Source: a virus. Taken from it: a stretch of 64,000 nt of DNA. Every line of letters begins with the position of its first letter. The stretch's first letter is position 1. The position numbers and the translations under genes are program-made. Shown piece by piece: positions 48,883 to 56,913 of the stretch. The notes under the pieces were generated by a model. That model ran no database searches. It was not told where the DNA came from and saw only the letters and a list, made by a program, of their open reading frames with translations. The stretch is from positions 33,381-97,380 of the IMG/VR virus record IMGVR_UViG_3300042346_000326, one strand, 5' to 3'.

Positions 48883-50354
48883 TGTCAGTACGTAAAGCAA
48901 GCGAATCTGGTGTTCAACCAGCAGTTACAATTCCAGATGTTCCAGATGCTCCAACAATTGGTGCCGCTACAGATGTAGGTACCTCTCGTGCGTACAATAA
49001 CGGTGCAGCAACTGTTGCTGTAACTGCAGCCGCTACTGGAGGCGCCCTTTCTTTTTATCAAGCAACTTCAAGTCCTGGTGGATTTACAGCAACTAGTGCA
49101 TCCTCTCCCGTAACTGTTACAGGTCTTGCCGCAGGAACTTCATACACTTTTATTGGTCGTGCTGGAAACTCAACAGCAGTAAGCACAACCACTTCAGCAT
49201 CAAATAGCATTACAGCAACAACTATTCCTCAAGCACCTACAATTGGTGCCGTCACTTCTTCTGCCTCACAAGAAGCAACAGTCAATTTTACTGCTGGAGC
49301 AACTGGCGGAAAAGCAGTTTCACATTTTACTGCAACTTCTAGCCCTGGTTCTATAACAAAAACTGGAGCATCTAGTCCCATCACTGTAACTGGACTTACA
49401 AATGGAACTGCGTATACATTTACCGTTACTGGAACTAACGCAAATGGAACATCTAGTGCATCTTCAGCAAGTTCATCTGTAACGCCAGTATCACCTGCAC
49501 CATCATCTGTTGAAGTCTTAATTGTTGCTGGTGGCGGTGGTGGGGGAGTTGGGTTTAATTATTCCTCTGGTGGTGGCGGCGGCGGCGCAGGTGGCTATAG
49601 AACAACTACTTCTTACGCAGTTTCTGGTGCAACTTCCTACGCTGTGGCTGTTGGAGGCGGCGGCGCAGGAGGAGCAGCAAGTGCTAGTATTGGAAGTAAC
49701 GGTGGAACAAGCACATTCGGTGCATTAAACTCATCAGGTGGTGGCGGTGGAGCAGGTAACACTGGACAAAACATTACACGTTCTGGTAACGCTGGTGGTA
49801 GCGGCGGAGGATGCGGCGCTTGGGACCCTCAATTAGGTGGCAGTTTTCAAGCAGGTGGCGCTGGCAACGCTGGTGGTTATTCTCCAGCAGAAGGATACGC
49901 TGGACGTGGTGTGACAAGTTTTGGTGGTGCACGCGCAACTGGTGGTGGTGGAGCAGGAACTGCTTCTCCTGGAACTGATGGTAATGGTAACCAAAATGGA
50001 ACTGCTGGCGAAGCAGGTGCTGCATCATCTATTACGGGTTCTTCTGTCACCCGCGCTGGTGGTGGTGGCGGTGGTGCAGGAACTAATGGCGGTGGCGCAG
50101 GCGGTGGTGGAACTGGAAATGTTGCAGATGTAATTGGTGGCGCAGGAAGTGCAAACACTGGTGGTGGAGGTGGCGGTTGTCGTCACAATGCTGTTGGAGG
50201 TGCAGGAGGTTCTGGAGTTGTAATTCTTGCTTATTCAGACACAAATCCACTCCCTACAATTGGTGCTGGGTTAACCTACACATCAAGCACTACAAGTCGC
50301 GCTGGTTACAGAGTGGTTACTTTCTTATCTGGCAGTGGAAACATTAATTGGTAG
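48882..50354 (+). CDS. Fibronectin-III / glycine-rich tail fibre protein
   Basis: 490 aa. Two FN3-like domains (about 20-105 and 115-205, each ending in a TSxxNSIT-type strand), then a glycine-rich domain (205-440: LIVAGGGGGGVGF, SGGGGGGAGGY ... GGGGGGC) and a closing strand (GSGVVILAYSDTNPLPT). Such poly-Gly sandwiches form receptor-binding tips in T-even-like phages. A probable host-recognition adhesin. Confidence 0.85.
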   Translation: MSVRKASESGVQPAVTIPDVPDAPTIGAATDVGTSRAYNNGAATVAVTAAATGGALSFYQATSSPGGFTATSASSPVTVTGLAAGTSYTFIGRAGNSTAVSTTTSASNSITATTIPQAPTIGAVTSSASQEATVNFTAGATGGKAVSHFTATSSPGSITKTGASSPITVTGLTNGTAYTFTVTGTNANGTSSASSASSSVTPVSPAPSSVEVLIVAGGGGGGVGFNYSSGGGGGGAGGYRTTTSYAVSGATSYAVAVGGGGAGGAASASIGSNGGTSTFGALNSSGGGGGAGNTGQNITRSGNAGGSGGGCGAWDPQLGGSFQAGGAGNAGGYSPAEGYAGRGVTSFGGARATGGGGAGTASPGTDGNGNQNGTAGEAGAASSITGSSVTRAGGGGGGAGTNGGGAGGGGTGNVADVIGGAGSANTGGGGGGCRHNAVGGAGGSGVVILAYSDTNPLPTIGAGLTYTSSTTSRAGYRVVTFLSGSGNINW

Positions 50355-50364
50355 AGGAGACTTT

Positions 50365-50772
50365 GTGGCACATTATGCATTTTTAAACGAAGACAATATA
50401 GTAGTAAACGTCATTGTTGGACGCAATGAAGATGAGGTTGTAGACGGAATCTCTGACTGGGAAGCGCACTATGCAGAGGTAGTCGGAATGACCTGTAAAC
50501 GTACTTCGTACAATACTCATAACAATCAACACCTATTAGGTGGAACACCTTTTAGATATAACTATGCTCAAATTGATGGCACTTACGACCCTGTTAAAGA
50601 CGGGTTTATTCCAGTTAGAACTTATAAAGCCTGGACAGTTGACCCTGAAACATTGAACTGGATTCCACCAGTGCCCATGCCAGACAGCAGCACCTTAAAT
50701 GAAGGTGAGTCATACTATTGGAATGACCTTACTGATGAATGGCTTATTGCGACAGAAATGATTACAGATTAA
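50365..50772 (+). CDS. Conserved small phage protein (cyanophage-like)
   Basis: 135 aa from a GTG with GAGGAGA upstream. AHYAFLNEDNIVVNVIVGRNEDE, MTCKRTSYNTHNNQHLLGGTPFRYNYAQIDGTYD and FIPVRTYKAWTVDPETLNWIPPVPMP are a fixed order I know from many marine phages as an unassigned structural protein. Probably part of the fibre or baseplate. Its stop abuts that of the convergent gene. Confidence 0.8.
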   Translation: MAHYAFLNEDNIVVNVIVGRNEDEVVDGISDWEAHYAEVVGMTCKRTSYNTHNNQHLLGGTPFRYNYAQIDGTYDPVKDGFIPVRTYKAWTVDPETLNWIPPVPMPDSSTLNEGESYYWNDLTDEWLIATEMITD

Positions 50773-51462
50773 TTATTTGTAGTTTTTTCTTTGCCAAAAT
50801 ACAGTTCTATAAGCGTCAAAAAATACTGTCTTTATTTTGACAACTTGATTTTCAATAGTTTCTTTCATTTTTGTTGTTGTTGATTCCCAAGAGTCTCTTT
50901 TAAAGGGTATTACTTGAACAAAAGGAGTTCCTTTTGAAATTATTCCTTCAAATTTTGGATTTGACAAAGTAAAAGGAAAATTAGTAGGAACGTGGTATTT
51001 ATCTGTATCTACAACTCCAGGAAGAATAACAATTAAGTTATCTCGGTGCAAAGGCGGTACAAACAAACACGAGTATCCTGATGGAGTTTTTATCCCCCAA
51101 TAATTATTTATTTTAGGAGTGTCAACTCCACTTGATACGGGATGTAGATAAAGTTGAGAGTTTCCATGAAAAGAAATATAATCTCCAGCAGGCCAGTGAA
51201 ACCAGGGTCTTCCATCAATTTGTTCTACGTAAATATCAACAGCAGTAGTAATTAAGTATCCTGTAGAAAGAGAGTCCAGAACAGGAACGCAGCGCTTTAT
51301 GGATGCCGTTGTTGCGGAATCTTTATGAGGTCTTTTTTTTCCTTGAACTTGTAAAGAATAAGATGGCATGTTTTTATACCATTCAGGCAAAACTTTTATT
51401 GCTGATATTGGCGGGTCTGTCTCAAATGGGCCATGGTCTATAAACTCTATGTTTTTAGTCAT
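50773..51462 (-). CDS. 'TPPGYS' family protein, paralogue 2 (DUF6065-like)
   Basis: 229 aa from the ATG at 51462 (GGAGAAAG upstream), giving an MTKNIEF start like paralogue 4. Motifs: LPEWYKNMP, IKRCVPVLDSLSTGYL, KTPSGYSCLFVPPLHRDN, LPGVVDTDKYHVPTNFPF and FEGIISKGTPFVQVIPFKRDSW. It is the shortest copy and has Ser for Pro in TPPGYS. Overlaps paralogue 3 by 8 nt. Confidence 0.78.
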   Translation of the reverse strand: MTKNIEFIDHGPFETDPPISAIKVLPEWYKNMPSYSLQVQGKKRPHKDSATTASIKRCVPVLDSLSTGYLITTAVDIYVEQIDGRPWFHWPAGDYISFHGNSQLYLHPVSSGVDTPKINNYWGIKTPSGYSCLFVPPLHRDNLIVILPGVVDTDKYHVPTNFPFTLSNPKFEGIISKGTPFVQVIPFKRDSWESTTTKMKETIENQVVKIKTVFFDAYRTVFWQRKNYK

Positions 51463-52150
51463 AGTTTTTCTTTCTCCAAAATGTTTGTTTATAAAACCCA
51501 GATACTTTTCTAGTTGAAAAATATCTATTTCTTTCTCCAATTTCAATAATATCTTTGTTTTCTTTTGAAGTCCAGTTCTCTCTTTTAAAAGGAAGTATTT
51601 GGAGTATAGGGGTTCCTTGGGGCACTATTCCTTCCCAATCTTTTTCAAAAACAAAAGGTACGTTTCCTGCGTTCACCCCGCAGTCTGAGTCTATTACTGC
51701 TGACAAAGTTTGGAACGGAAGGTCTATTCTGTTAAATGGATGACTAACAAAAGAACTATATCCTGGAGGTGTTCTAAAGTAATAAGGAAATTTCCATGCA
51801 TAAACATCGTGACCATACCTTTTAGAGATAGGCATTCCCTGAACAATTTCAGCAGGTCTTCCTTCTAAAATATCTGGTTTTTGATTCCAAGTAAAGTTAG
51901 GCACACCACCTATTTGACGAACTTGAAGGTCTTGCCAAAGTTCTGCAATGTATCCACTGGTTAGTGAGTCTAAATACGGGGCACATAGTTTTACAGTTTG
52001 ATGTCCTTCTACAGTGTCTGAATTTAATATTGATTTTCCACCAACAAATCTTTCTGCTTTTTTATACCATTCAGGAATATACTTCTTAGATGAAGCGGGC
52101 AGGTCTAGGTAAGGATGGCCAACGGCAAACTCAATGAGTCTATACTTCAT
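51455..52150 (-). CDS. 'TPPGYS' family protein, paralogue 3
   Basis: 231 aa. Motifs: IPEWYKKAE, VKLCAPYLDSLTSGYI, RTPPGYSSFVSHPFNRIDLPF, SAVIDSDCG and WEGIVPQGTPILQILPFKRENW. A leaderless-type promoter lies just upstream (TTGAAG-N17-TAGGTT-N6-ATG), although AAGGA also precedes the ATG. Diverges from the 2OG dioxygenase gene. Confidence 0.78.
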   Translation of the reverse strand: MKYRLIEFAVGHPYLDLPASSKKYIPEWYKKAERFVGGKSILNSDTVEGHQTVKLCAPYLDSLTSGYIAELWQDLQVRQIGGVPNFTWNQKPDILEGRPAEIVQGMPISKRYGHDVYAWKFPYYFRTPPGYSSFVSHPFNRIDLPFQTLSAVIDSDCGVNAGNVPFVFEKDWEGIVPQGTPILQILPFKRENWTSKENKDIIEIGERNRYFSTRKVSGFYKQTFWRKKNYD

Positions 52151-52156
52151 TCCTTA

Positions 52157-52185
52157 AACCTATCAAATAACCTAAGCATCTTCAA
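52157..52185 (-). promoter_or_regulatory. Promoter of the minus-strand paralogue pair
   Basis: On the minus strand TTGAAG-N17-TAGGTT, ending 6 nt before the ATG at 52150: the best -35/-10 match among the leaderless-type starts. Confidence 0.6.
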
Positions 52186-52227
52186 CCCCTAAATTAGTAC
52201 CTTAATCTAGGGTAGGATAAAGGGTGA

Positions 52228-52233
52228 TAGGCT
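52228..52233 (+). promoter_or_regulatory. -10 hexamer TAGGCT before the dioxygenase gene
   Basis: GTGATAGGCT, the same string as before the 18457 gene, 33 nt ahead of the ATG at 52267; here a ribosome site (AAAGGAG) follows, so a leader is present. Confidence 0.45.
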
Positions 52234-52266
52234 GTCTCACAGTAACAAAAATAAAGGAGAGAACAT

Positions 52267-52761
52267 ATGGGGTATCAAATTTATGATAACTTTTTACCTG
52301 AAAAACAGTTTAAAGACATGCAGCATTTTTTGTTAAAAGACGGCCTTTGCCCTTGGTATTACAACTCGTTCATAGTTAATGACAATCAAGACACCTTTGC
52401 ATTTCAATTTACCCATACATTTTTACGAGGAAGTGACGACTACATTAGTCCCTATGTTTCAAAGATAGAGCCTCTTATTCATAAAGTAAACCCATCATCT
52501 ATCTTTAAGATAAAAGCAAATCTTGGGGGAAGAACTCCTACGAACGAAGAGGGCGGTTATCACACAGACTTTTCTTTTGATTGTAAAACTGCGGTCTATT
52601 ATGTGAACACAAATAATGGGTATACTTTATTTAAAGATGGTACAAAAATTGACAGTATAGAAAATCGTTTTGTAGTATTTGACTCATCTATGGAACATAC
52701 GGGAGTTTCTCAAACAGATACAAAAGTACGTTGTTTAATAAACTTAAATTATGTTTTGTAA
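52267..52761 (+). CDS. 2-oxoglutarate/Fe(II)-dependent dioxygenase
   Basis: 164 aa. The double-stranded beta-helix iron site is complete: His99-x-Asp101 (GYHTDF), His144 (SSMEHTG), and Arg155 for 2-oxoglutarate (KVRCLINL). FEDNRFVVFDS-like strand (ENRFVVFDSS) precedes the last His. Such phage enzymes hydroxylate proteins, nucleobases or sugars; surrounded by glycan genes and the paralogue family, the substrate may be one of these. Strong AAAGGAG ribosome site. Confidence 0.85.
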   Translation: MGYQIYDNFLPEKQFKDMQHFLLKDGLCPWYYNSFIVNDNQDTFAFQFTHTFLRGSDDYISPYVSKIEPLIHKVNPSSIFKIKANLGGRTPTNEEGGYHTDFSFDCKTAVYYVNTNNGYTLFKDGTKIDSIENRFVVFDSSMEHTGVSQTDTKVRCLINLNYVL

Positions 52762-52762
52762 A

Positions 52763-53491
52763 ATGACAAAAAATATCAAGTTCATTGCTCGTGACCCGTA
52801 TGGTTGGGAAGTCTATCCAAAACCATATCCAGCGGCTACTGCAGTGCCTTCTTGGTGGAAAGATTCTACTCCTTATAAAATTACTGACAATAATCCTGAT
52901 GGTAAAAAATTTTTGGTTGAAAATTTAGGTGCTAATACCACGTTTAAAAAATGTACTCCTATGTTAGACGCTCTTACTGCTGGGTATATTGTTCCTCTTT
53001 ATACAGACGTCCAAATGCGGTGGACACCAAATGGACCATTAGTTACATGGAGAGTGAAAGGTTCTGACGTATTTTCACCTCATGGGCCAGAAGGAAAAGT
53101 TCCTGGACTTGAAATTCCAACAGGGTATTCAGACTATATTTTTAAATATAACAATACTTGGATACCTAAAACTCCACCTGGATATTCTGTTCTCATTACA
53201 TCTCCTTTTGGTTATAGAAACCTTCCTTTTTACGCTATTCCAGCCATAGTAGACTCAGACAAAAGTTCTCTAGAGATTGTTCCTCCAATGTGGATAAAAC
53301 AAAACTTTGAAGGAATAATCTCAAAAGGAACTCCTATGTTTCAAGTAATACCCTTTAAAAGAGAAAATTGGAAAACAGAGTTTGATTTTTATTCTGAAAA
53401 TGAATACCAAAAAATAACTGATAAAACGTTTAACTCAACACTTGTAAATCACTACATTAAAAATGTATGGAGTAGAAAGACCTTCAAATGA
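52763..53491 (+). CDS. 'TPPGYS' family protein, paralogue 4
   Basis: 242 aa from the ATG at 52763 (MTKNIKF, like paralogue 2); an ATG at 52751 overlapping the dioxygenase is the alternative. Motifs: VPSWWKDSTP, FKKCTPMLDALTAGYIVPL, KTPPGYSVLITSPFGYRNLPF, PAIVDSDKSS, FEGIISKGTPMFQVIPFKRENW. Coupled to the dioxygenase, so perhaps its partner or substrate. Confidence 0.78.
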   Translation: MTKNIKFIARDPYGWEVYPKPYPAATAVPSWWKDSTPYKITDNNPDGKKFLVENLGANTTFKKCTPMLDALTAGYIVPLYTDVQMRWTPNGPLVTWRVKGSDVFSPHGPEGKVPGLEIPTGYSDYIFKYNNTWIPKTPPGYSVLITSPFGYRNLPFYAIPAIVDSDKSSLEIVPPMWIKQNFEGIISKGTPMFQVIPFKRENWKTEFDFYSENEYQKITDKTFNSTLVNHYIKNVWSRKTFK

Positions 53492-54213
53492 AAAAAATAA
53501 CTTTTACAGCATTAACAGACCGTACTTTAAAACTTGAACCAAATCCAACACCAGCAAGTATGCATAGTCCAGCATGGTACAAAAAAACACCCAAATATGA
53601 ATCTGCAAACGGCGGTTCGCAGTCAATAGTTGAGTTTTTAAAAATTGACAACTTTCATATGACATTTAAAATGTGTCAACCATTTACCGATGCTTTAGTT
53701 TCTGGTTATATGATTACTCTTCCAGCGACAATTGTGGTTACACAAACACTTAATTCTGAAGGAGTTTTTTCTCCAAATATAAGATGGAACACCAATTGGG
53801 ATATTGTTGATGCTCAAAGCCCTTTTGTAGCAAGTAAGTTACCAAAACCAGAGGGGTACTCTTCTAATTTATTTAGATGGATTTCAAATTGGAAAATTGA
53901 AACCCCATTAGGTTATAGCGCATTGTTTATGCATCCTATATATAGGTATGACCTTCCATTTCATACCTTGACTGGGTTTGTAGATACTGATAAAAATCCT
54001 AATCCTCTTCTACTTCCTTTTTTTGTAAAAGAAAATTTTGAAGGAGAAATACCTTTGGGAACACCTATTGCACAAGTGTTTCCTATCAAAAGAGATTCTT
54101 GGGAAAGTAATATATCACAAAACATTTTGGACCCTTACGGACCCATGAGAGTAAAGCAAACTTTTCAAAGAGCGTATAAAAAATTGTACTGGTCTAAAAA
54201 ATCTTACAAATAG
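53488..54213 (+). CDS. 'TPPGYS' family protein, paralogue 5
   Basis: 241 aa. Motifs: SPAWYKKTPKY, FKMCQPFTDALVSGYM, ETPLGYSALFMHPIYRYDLPF, TGFVDTDKNPNPLLLPFFV, FEGEIPLGTPIAQVFPIKRDSW. Leu replaces Pro in TPPGYS. Overlaps paralogue 4 by 4 nt; its stop abuts the convergent glycosyltransferase stop. Confidence 0.78.
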   Translation: MKKITFTALTDRTLKLEPNPTPASMHSPAWYKKTPKYESANGGSQSIVEFLKIDNFHMTFKMCQPFTDALVSGYMITLPATIVVTQTLNSEGVFSPNIRWNTNWDIVDAQSPFVASKLPKPEGYSSNLFRWISNWKIETPLGYSALFMHPIYRYDLPFHTLTGFVDTDKNPNPLLLPFFVKENFEGEIPLGTPIAQVFPIKRDSWESNISQNILDPYGPMRVKQTFQRAYKKLYWSKKSYK

Positions 54214-55116
54214 TTACAAACTTTTAGAAAACTCTATCCAAGATTTTTTAAAAACATCCAAAGAAAAACGAGAGTTTATGTGTTGTGCAGCATCTTTAGG
54301 GTCATACAGGTTTGACTGTACTCTTTTAATTGCATCATTCATAGTTTTTGCAAAAACCTCAACATGATTATTGTTTTCAATTTTATAAACCATACCCTGC
54401 TGTTGCCCAACCTCAACCAAAGCATCTTGGTCACTGTGAACTGGGATGCAGTTTGCACTAATGGCTTCTCCTAATGAAATGCAAAAAGTTTCATCAAAAG
54501 AACAGGGATAAGAAAAAATATGAGATTCTGAAAGAACTTTTCTTACAGTTGTATGAGGAGTAAGGCCATAGAACACTACTCTTGAATCAAACTCAATACC
54601 TGGAGCAGAAATATCTGGGTAAAAATTGCTAAAAACATTGACTTCAATATTGCCTTCAATCAAGGGCATTGCATTTAAAAGAACTTCTAATCCCCTATCT
54701 GCACTTGAAGTATATATGGCTTTTACTTTATTTACATTTTTAAATCTTAATACGTCATTTTCTACTGGTTCTATTACATTTGAAATAACAACTACTTTAT
54801 TTCTGTCTATTCCTAAATCTTTAACTACAGAGTTTTTTAAATGGTTAGAGACTACAACTACTGCTTTTAATTTTTTTAAAAATAAAGGATGACTAAATTC
54901 ATACAATAAATTGTAATTAAACTGATTAAATGGATTGTGTAACCATAAAATTGTATCTTTGTCATCTTTTAAAAGAGATTCAACAGAAGGCATGTAACCA
55001 GGCGCTATCATGCAGTTAAACTTGTTTAATGTTGGAACTAATGACTCTACATGAGTTTTAAACAGTCTTGCCATGTGTTCAGTTCCGCCATAGACTTCAG
55101 AGTTAACTTGAAACAT
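54214..55116 (-). CDS. Glycosyltransferase, GT4/GT-B type
   Basis: 300 aa from the ATG at 55116 (TAATG with the upstream gene). N-terminal QVNSEVYGGTEHMARLF, middle DTILWLHNPFNQFNYNLL and KAVVVVSNHLKNSVVKDLGIDRNKVVVISNVI, C-terminal KAIYTSSADRGLEVLLNAMPLI, FYGLTPHTTVRKVLSESHIFSYPCSFDETFCISLGEAISANC (the E-x7-E donor-sugar motif: DETFCISLGEA). It transfers a nucleotide sugar. Confidence 0.85.
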   Translation of the reverse strand: MFQVNSEVYGGTEHMARLFKTHVESLVPTLNKFNCMIAPGYMPSVESLLKDDKDTILWLHNPFNQFNYNLLYEFSHPLFLKKLKAVVVVSNHLKNSVVKDLGIDRNKVVVISNVIEPVENDVLRFKNVNKVKAIYTSSADRGLEVLLNAMPLIEGNIEVNVFSNFYPDISAPGIEFDSRVVFYGLTPHTTVRKVLSESHIFSYPCSFDETFCISLGEAISANCIPVHSDQDALVEVGQQQGMVYKIENNNHVEVFAKTMNDAIKRVQSNLYDPKDAAQHINSRFSLDVFKKSWIEFSKSL

Positions 55117-55808
55117 TACTTTTCTCCAAACTGAGCCCACCAATGCTCATAGTATTCTTTGTCTAAATAAACTTTTTTAATATGTCGTGCAATAGCGCCT
55201 GTGTGAGCAAAAACTGGAATTTCTTGTTCTCTTAGTTTCTCAAAAAAAGAAATGTCCTCACTTTTTATAGGCTTAATCAAACTAACATCGAAAAGATTGC
55301 CTTTTTTGTAAACTTTATACAAAGCATCTATTACAGACCTATGAATTAAAAGTAATCCCATACCAGCAGCATCTACTTGAACTAACGCATTATCAGGTAA
55401 AGGATGTACTGACTTATAGTCTTCTTCTTTTTTGTCATATAAAAAAATACATGGAAAAGGCATCCTTAAAACCCCATCAGTAGCCTTATAAGTCATGTAC
55501 ACACCAGTAATGACTGGAAATTTATCTTTATCTGCCACATCCCACAAATTATCAAAAATGTCTGGAGTTATGATTATGTCGCTGTCTAGCCAAAGCAACC
55601 AATCAGCAGTCTCATCTTCATACCATGAGTCCAATAAGTCTTGTCTTTGCCTAAAGATTTCGTTGCCCATCCTGTGTGTTACTGAGTACAAAGGGATATT
55701 ACGCTGTTGAAGGCGCAGCATCACTGCTATTACGCTGCTCATAAACGGACTTTCAACTGTGGAAGGGTCACACCAAGCGATGGTTATTGTTTCTTCAGGA
55801 GAGTGCAT
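55116..55808 (-). CDS. Glycosyltransferase, GT-A type
   Basis: 230 aa from the ATG at 55808, chosen because TATGTT ends 6 nt upstream (ATGs at 55826 and 55832 are alternatives). ITIAWCDPSTVESPFMSSVI, TADWLLWLDSDIIITPDIFD with the D-x-D metal motif, PVITGVYMTYKATDG and VDAAGMGLLLIHRSVID are GT-A features. SEDISFFEKLREQEIPVFAHTG ends the catalytic region. Works with the GT4 gene downstream. Confidence 0.8.
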   Translation of the reverse strand: MHSPEETITIAWCDPSTVESPFMSSVIAVMLRLQQRNIPLYSVTHRMGNEIFRQRQDLLDSWYEDETADWLLWLDSDIIITPDIFDNLWDVADKDKFPVITGVYMTYKATDGVLRMPFPCIFLYDKKEEDYKSVHPLPDNALVQVDAAGMGLLLIHRSVIDALYKVYKKGNLFDVSLIKPIKSEDISFFEKLREQEIPVFAHTGAIARHIKKVYLDKEYYEHWWAQFGEK

Positions 55809-55814
55809 GAGAAA

Positions 55815-55860
55815 AACATACCACATTGACACCGCTTTGAGGTAAGTCCCACCCTACAAT
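55815..55860. promoter_or_regulatory. Divergent leaderless-type promoters
   Basis: Minus: TATGTT (55815-55820) 6 nt before the ATG at 55808. Plus: TTGACA (55826-55831), 23 nt, TACAAT (55855-55860), 7 nt, ATG at 55868. Neither gene has a ribosome site. Confidence 0.55.
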
Positions 55861-55867
55861 TGTCACT

Positions 55868-56401
55868 ATGCGTGGAACTAAAGTTCAGGGTCGATTTAAA
55901 ATAGACTTCGAAACCAAGTCTATGGATGAGGGCATGATTGATGAACTACGCGACCCTGTAGGAACCATAGTCAACTGGTGGCTCTGGAACCCAACAGAGT
56001 TTGATGAGAACTATGAAGACTTTACAGACCCTATATACGATGTAAGTAATCAGACCGATGGTCTTGGTCGTCGCTGGGATGAGCCTTTTGATTTGCCCGT
56101 TATTTTGGCGCAACAAATTCGTGGCAATAACGTAATGAATGAACGCGGTTTTTATACAGTAGATACTTTGCGCCTAGTAGTTGCAGTCGATGATATAAAC
56201 AGACTTCTTCCAGCAATGATTAGCGACCCAACGGCCCATATTAAGGACCGACTAATTTTCCAGAACACCGTGTTTACCCCTACCCGTGTAAACCCACGAG
56301 GAAGGTACAAAGAACGCTATTCTGTTGTTACAATTGACTGTAACCAGGTCAATGCTGAAGAGTTGGTCAATGACCCACAATTCCAGCAGTACGCAGAATA
56401 G
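55868..56401 (+). CDS. Neck / head-tail joining-type protein
   Basis: 177 aa. IDFETKSMDEGMIDELRDPV, TIVNWWLWNPTEFDENYEDFTDPIYD and RFIFQNTVFTPTRVNPRGRYK-like strand (IFQNTVFTPTRVNPRG) form a beta-rich protein of neck size. First gene of the tail block. Assignment is positional; leaderless-type start. Confidence 0.55.
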   Translation: MRGTKVQGRFKIDFETKSMDEGMIDELRDPVGTIVNWWLWNPTEFDENYEDFTDPIYDVSNQTDGLGRRWDEPFDLPVILAQQIRGNNVMNERGFYTVDTLRLVVAVDDINRLLPAMISDPTAHIKDRLIFQNTVFTPTRVNPRGRYKERYSVVTIDCNQVNAEELVNDPQFQQYAE

Positions 56402-56408
56402 GAGCAAC

Positions 56409-56546
56409 ATGACTTTTGAACCAGAAATCGACGTAGACCTCTTTGACGAAGATTTGGTAGAAGAAATTGACCATGAATTTGATATGGCCGAAGACTATGA
56501 TGACCATGCTTGGGACGAAGAAGAACTAGTAGAAGAGGAAGAGTAA
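56409..56546 (+). CDS. Tiny highly acidic protein
   Basis: 45 aa, about half Asp/Glu (MTFEPEIDVDLFDEDLVEEI, then EFDMAEDYDDHAWDEEELVE). AGGAG precedes the ATG, and the stop overlaps the next start. It is the only acidic member in a row of basic mini-proteins and might neutralise them or mimic DNA. Confidence 0.7.
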   Translation: MTFEPEIDVDLFDEDLVEEIDHEFDMAEDYDDHAWDEEELVEEEE

Positions 56547-56728
56547 TGGCAAATAAAAAAGCAACAGCAAAACAAAAGGGCAAGGTTGAAACCGTCATGC
56601 GGGAGTACAAGTCTGGCAAATTAAAGTCAGGAAAAAAGGGACCTGGTAAAGGACCTGTAGTTAAGTCACGTAAGCAGGCCGTTGCTATCGCTATGAGCGA
56701 AGCAGGAATGTCTAAAAAGAAAAAATAA
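56546..56728 (+). CDS. DUF6496-like basic protein
   Basis: 60 aa: KGKVETVMREYKSGKLKSGK, GPVVKSRKQAVAIAMSEAGM, KKKK. The V-M-x-E-Y/F-K-x-G-x-L-x-S-G ... S-R-K-Q-A-x-A-I-A-x-S-E-A pattern is that of a small family common in phages (DUF6496, from memory). Function unknown. Confidence 0.8.
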   Translation: MANKKATAKQKGKVETVMREYKSGKLKSGKKGPGKGPVVKSRKQAVAIAMSEAGMSKKKK

Positions 56729-56913
56729 TGAAAAGACGTAAAAGAACGCCTGGTGCTCGCGCAGGAAAAGCCCCCTCTAAACAAGTAAGAACAACTTTAA
56801 CTGAAGCAAAATACTCTTCAGGTGGCGCTAAATTAAAGAGGAAGAAAGGCGGCTTCGTACGCAAGCCAAAGCCCCCAATACATTACAAACGTAAGAAAGT
56901 GACCTTTGACTAA
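56728..56913 (+). CDS. Small basic protein
   Basis: 61 aa, Lys/Arg-rich with no acidic stretch (MKRRKRTPGARAGKAPSKQV; RKKGGFVRKPKPPIHYKRKK). One-nt overlaps on both sides. Likely DNA-binding. Confidence 0.65.
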   Translation: MKRRKRTPGARAGKAPSKQVRTTLTEAKYSSGGAKLKRKKGGFVRKPKPPIHYKRKKVTFD

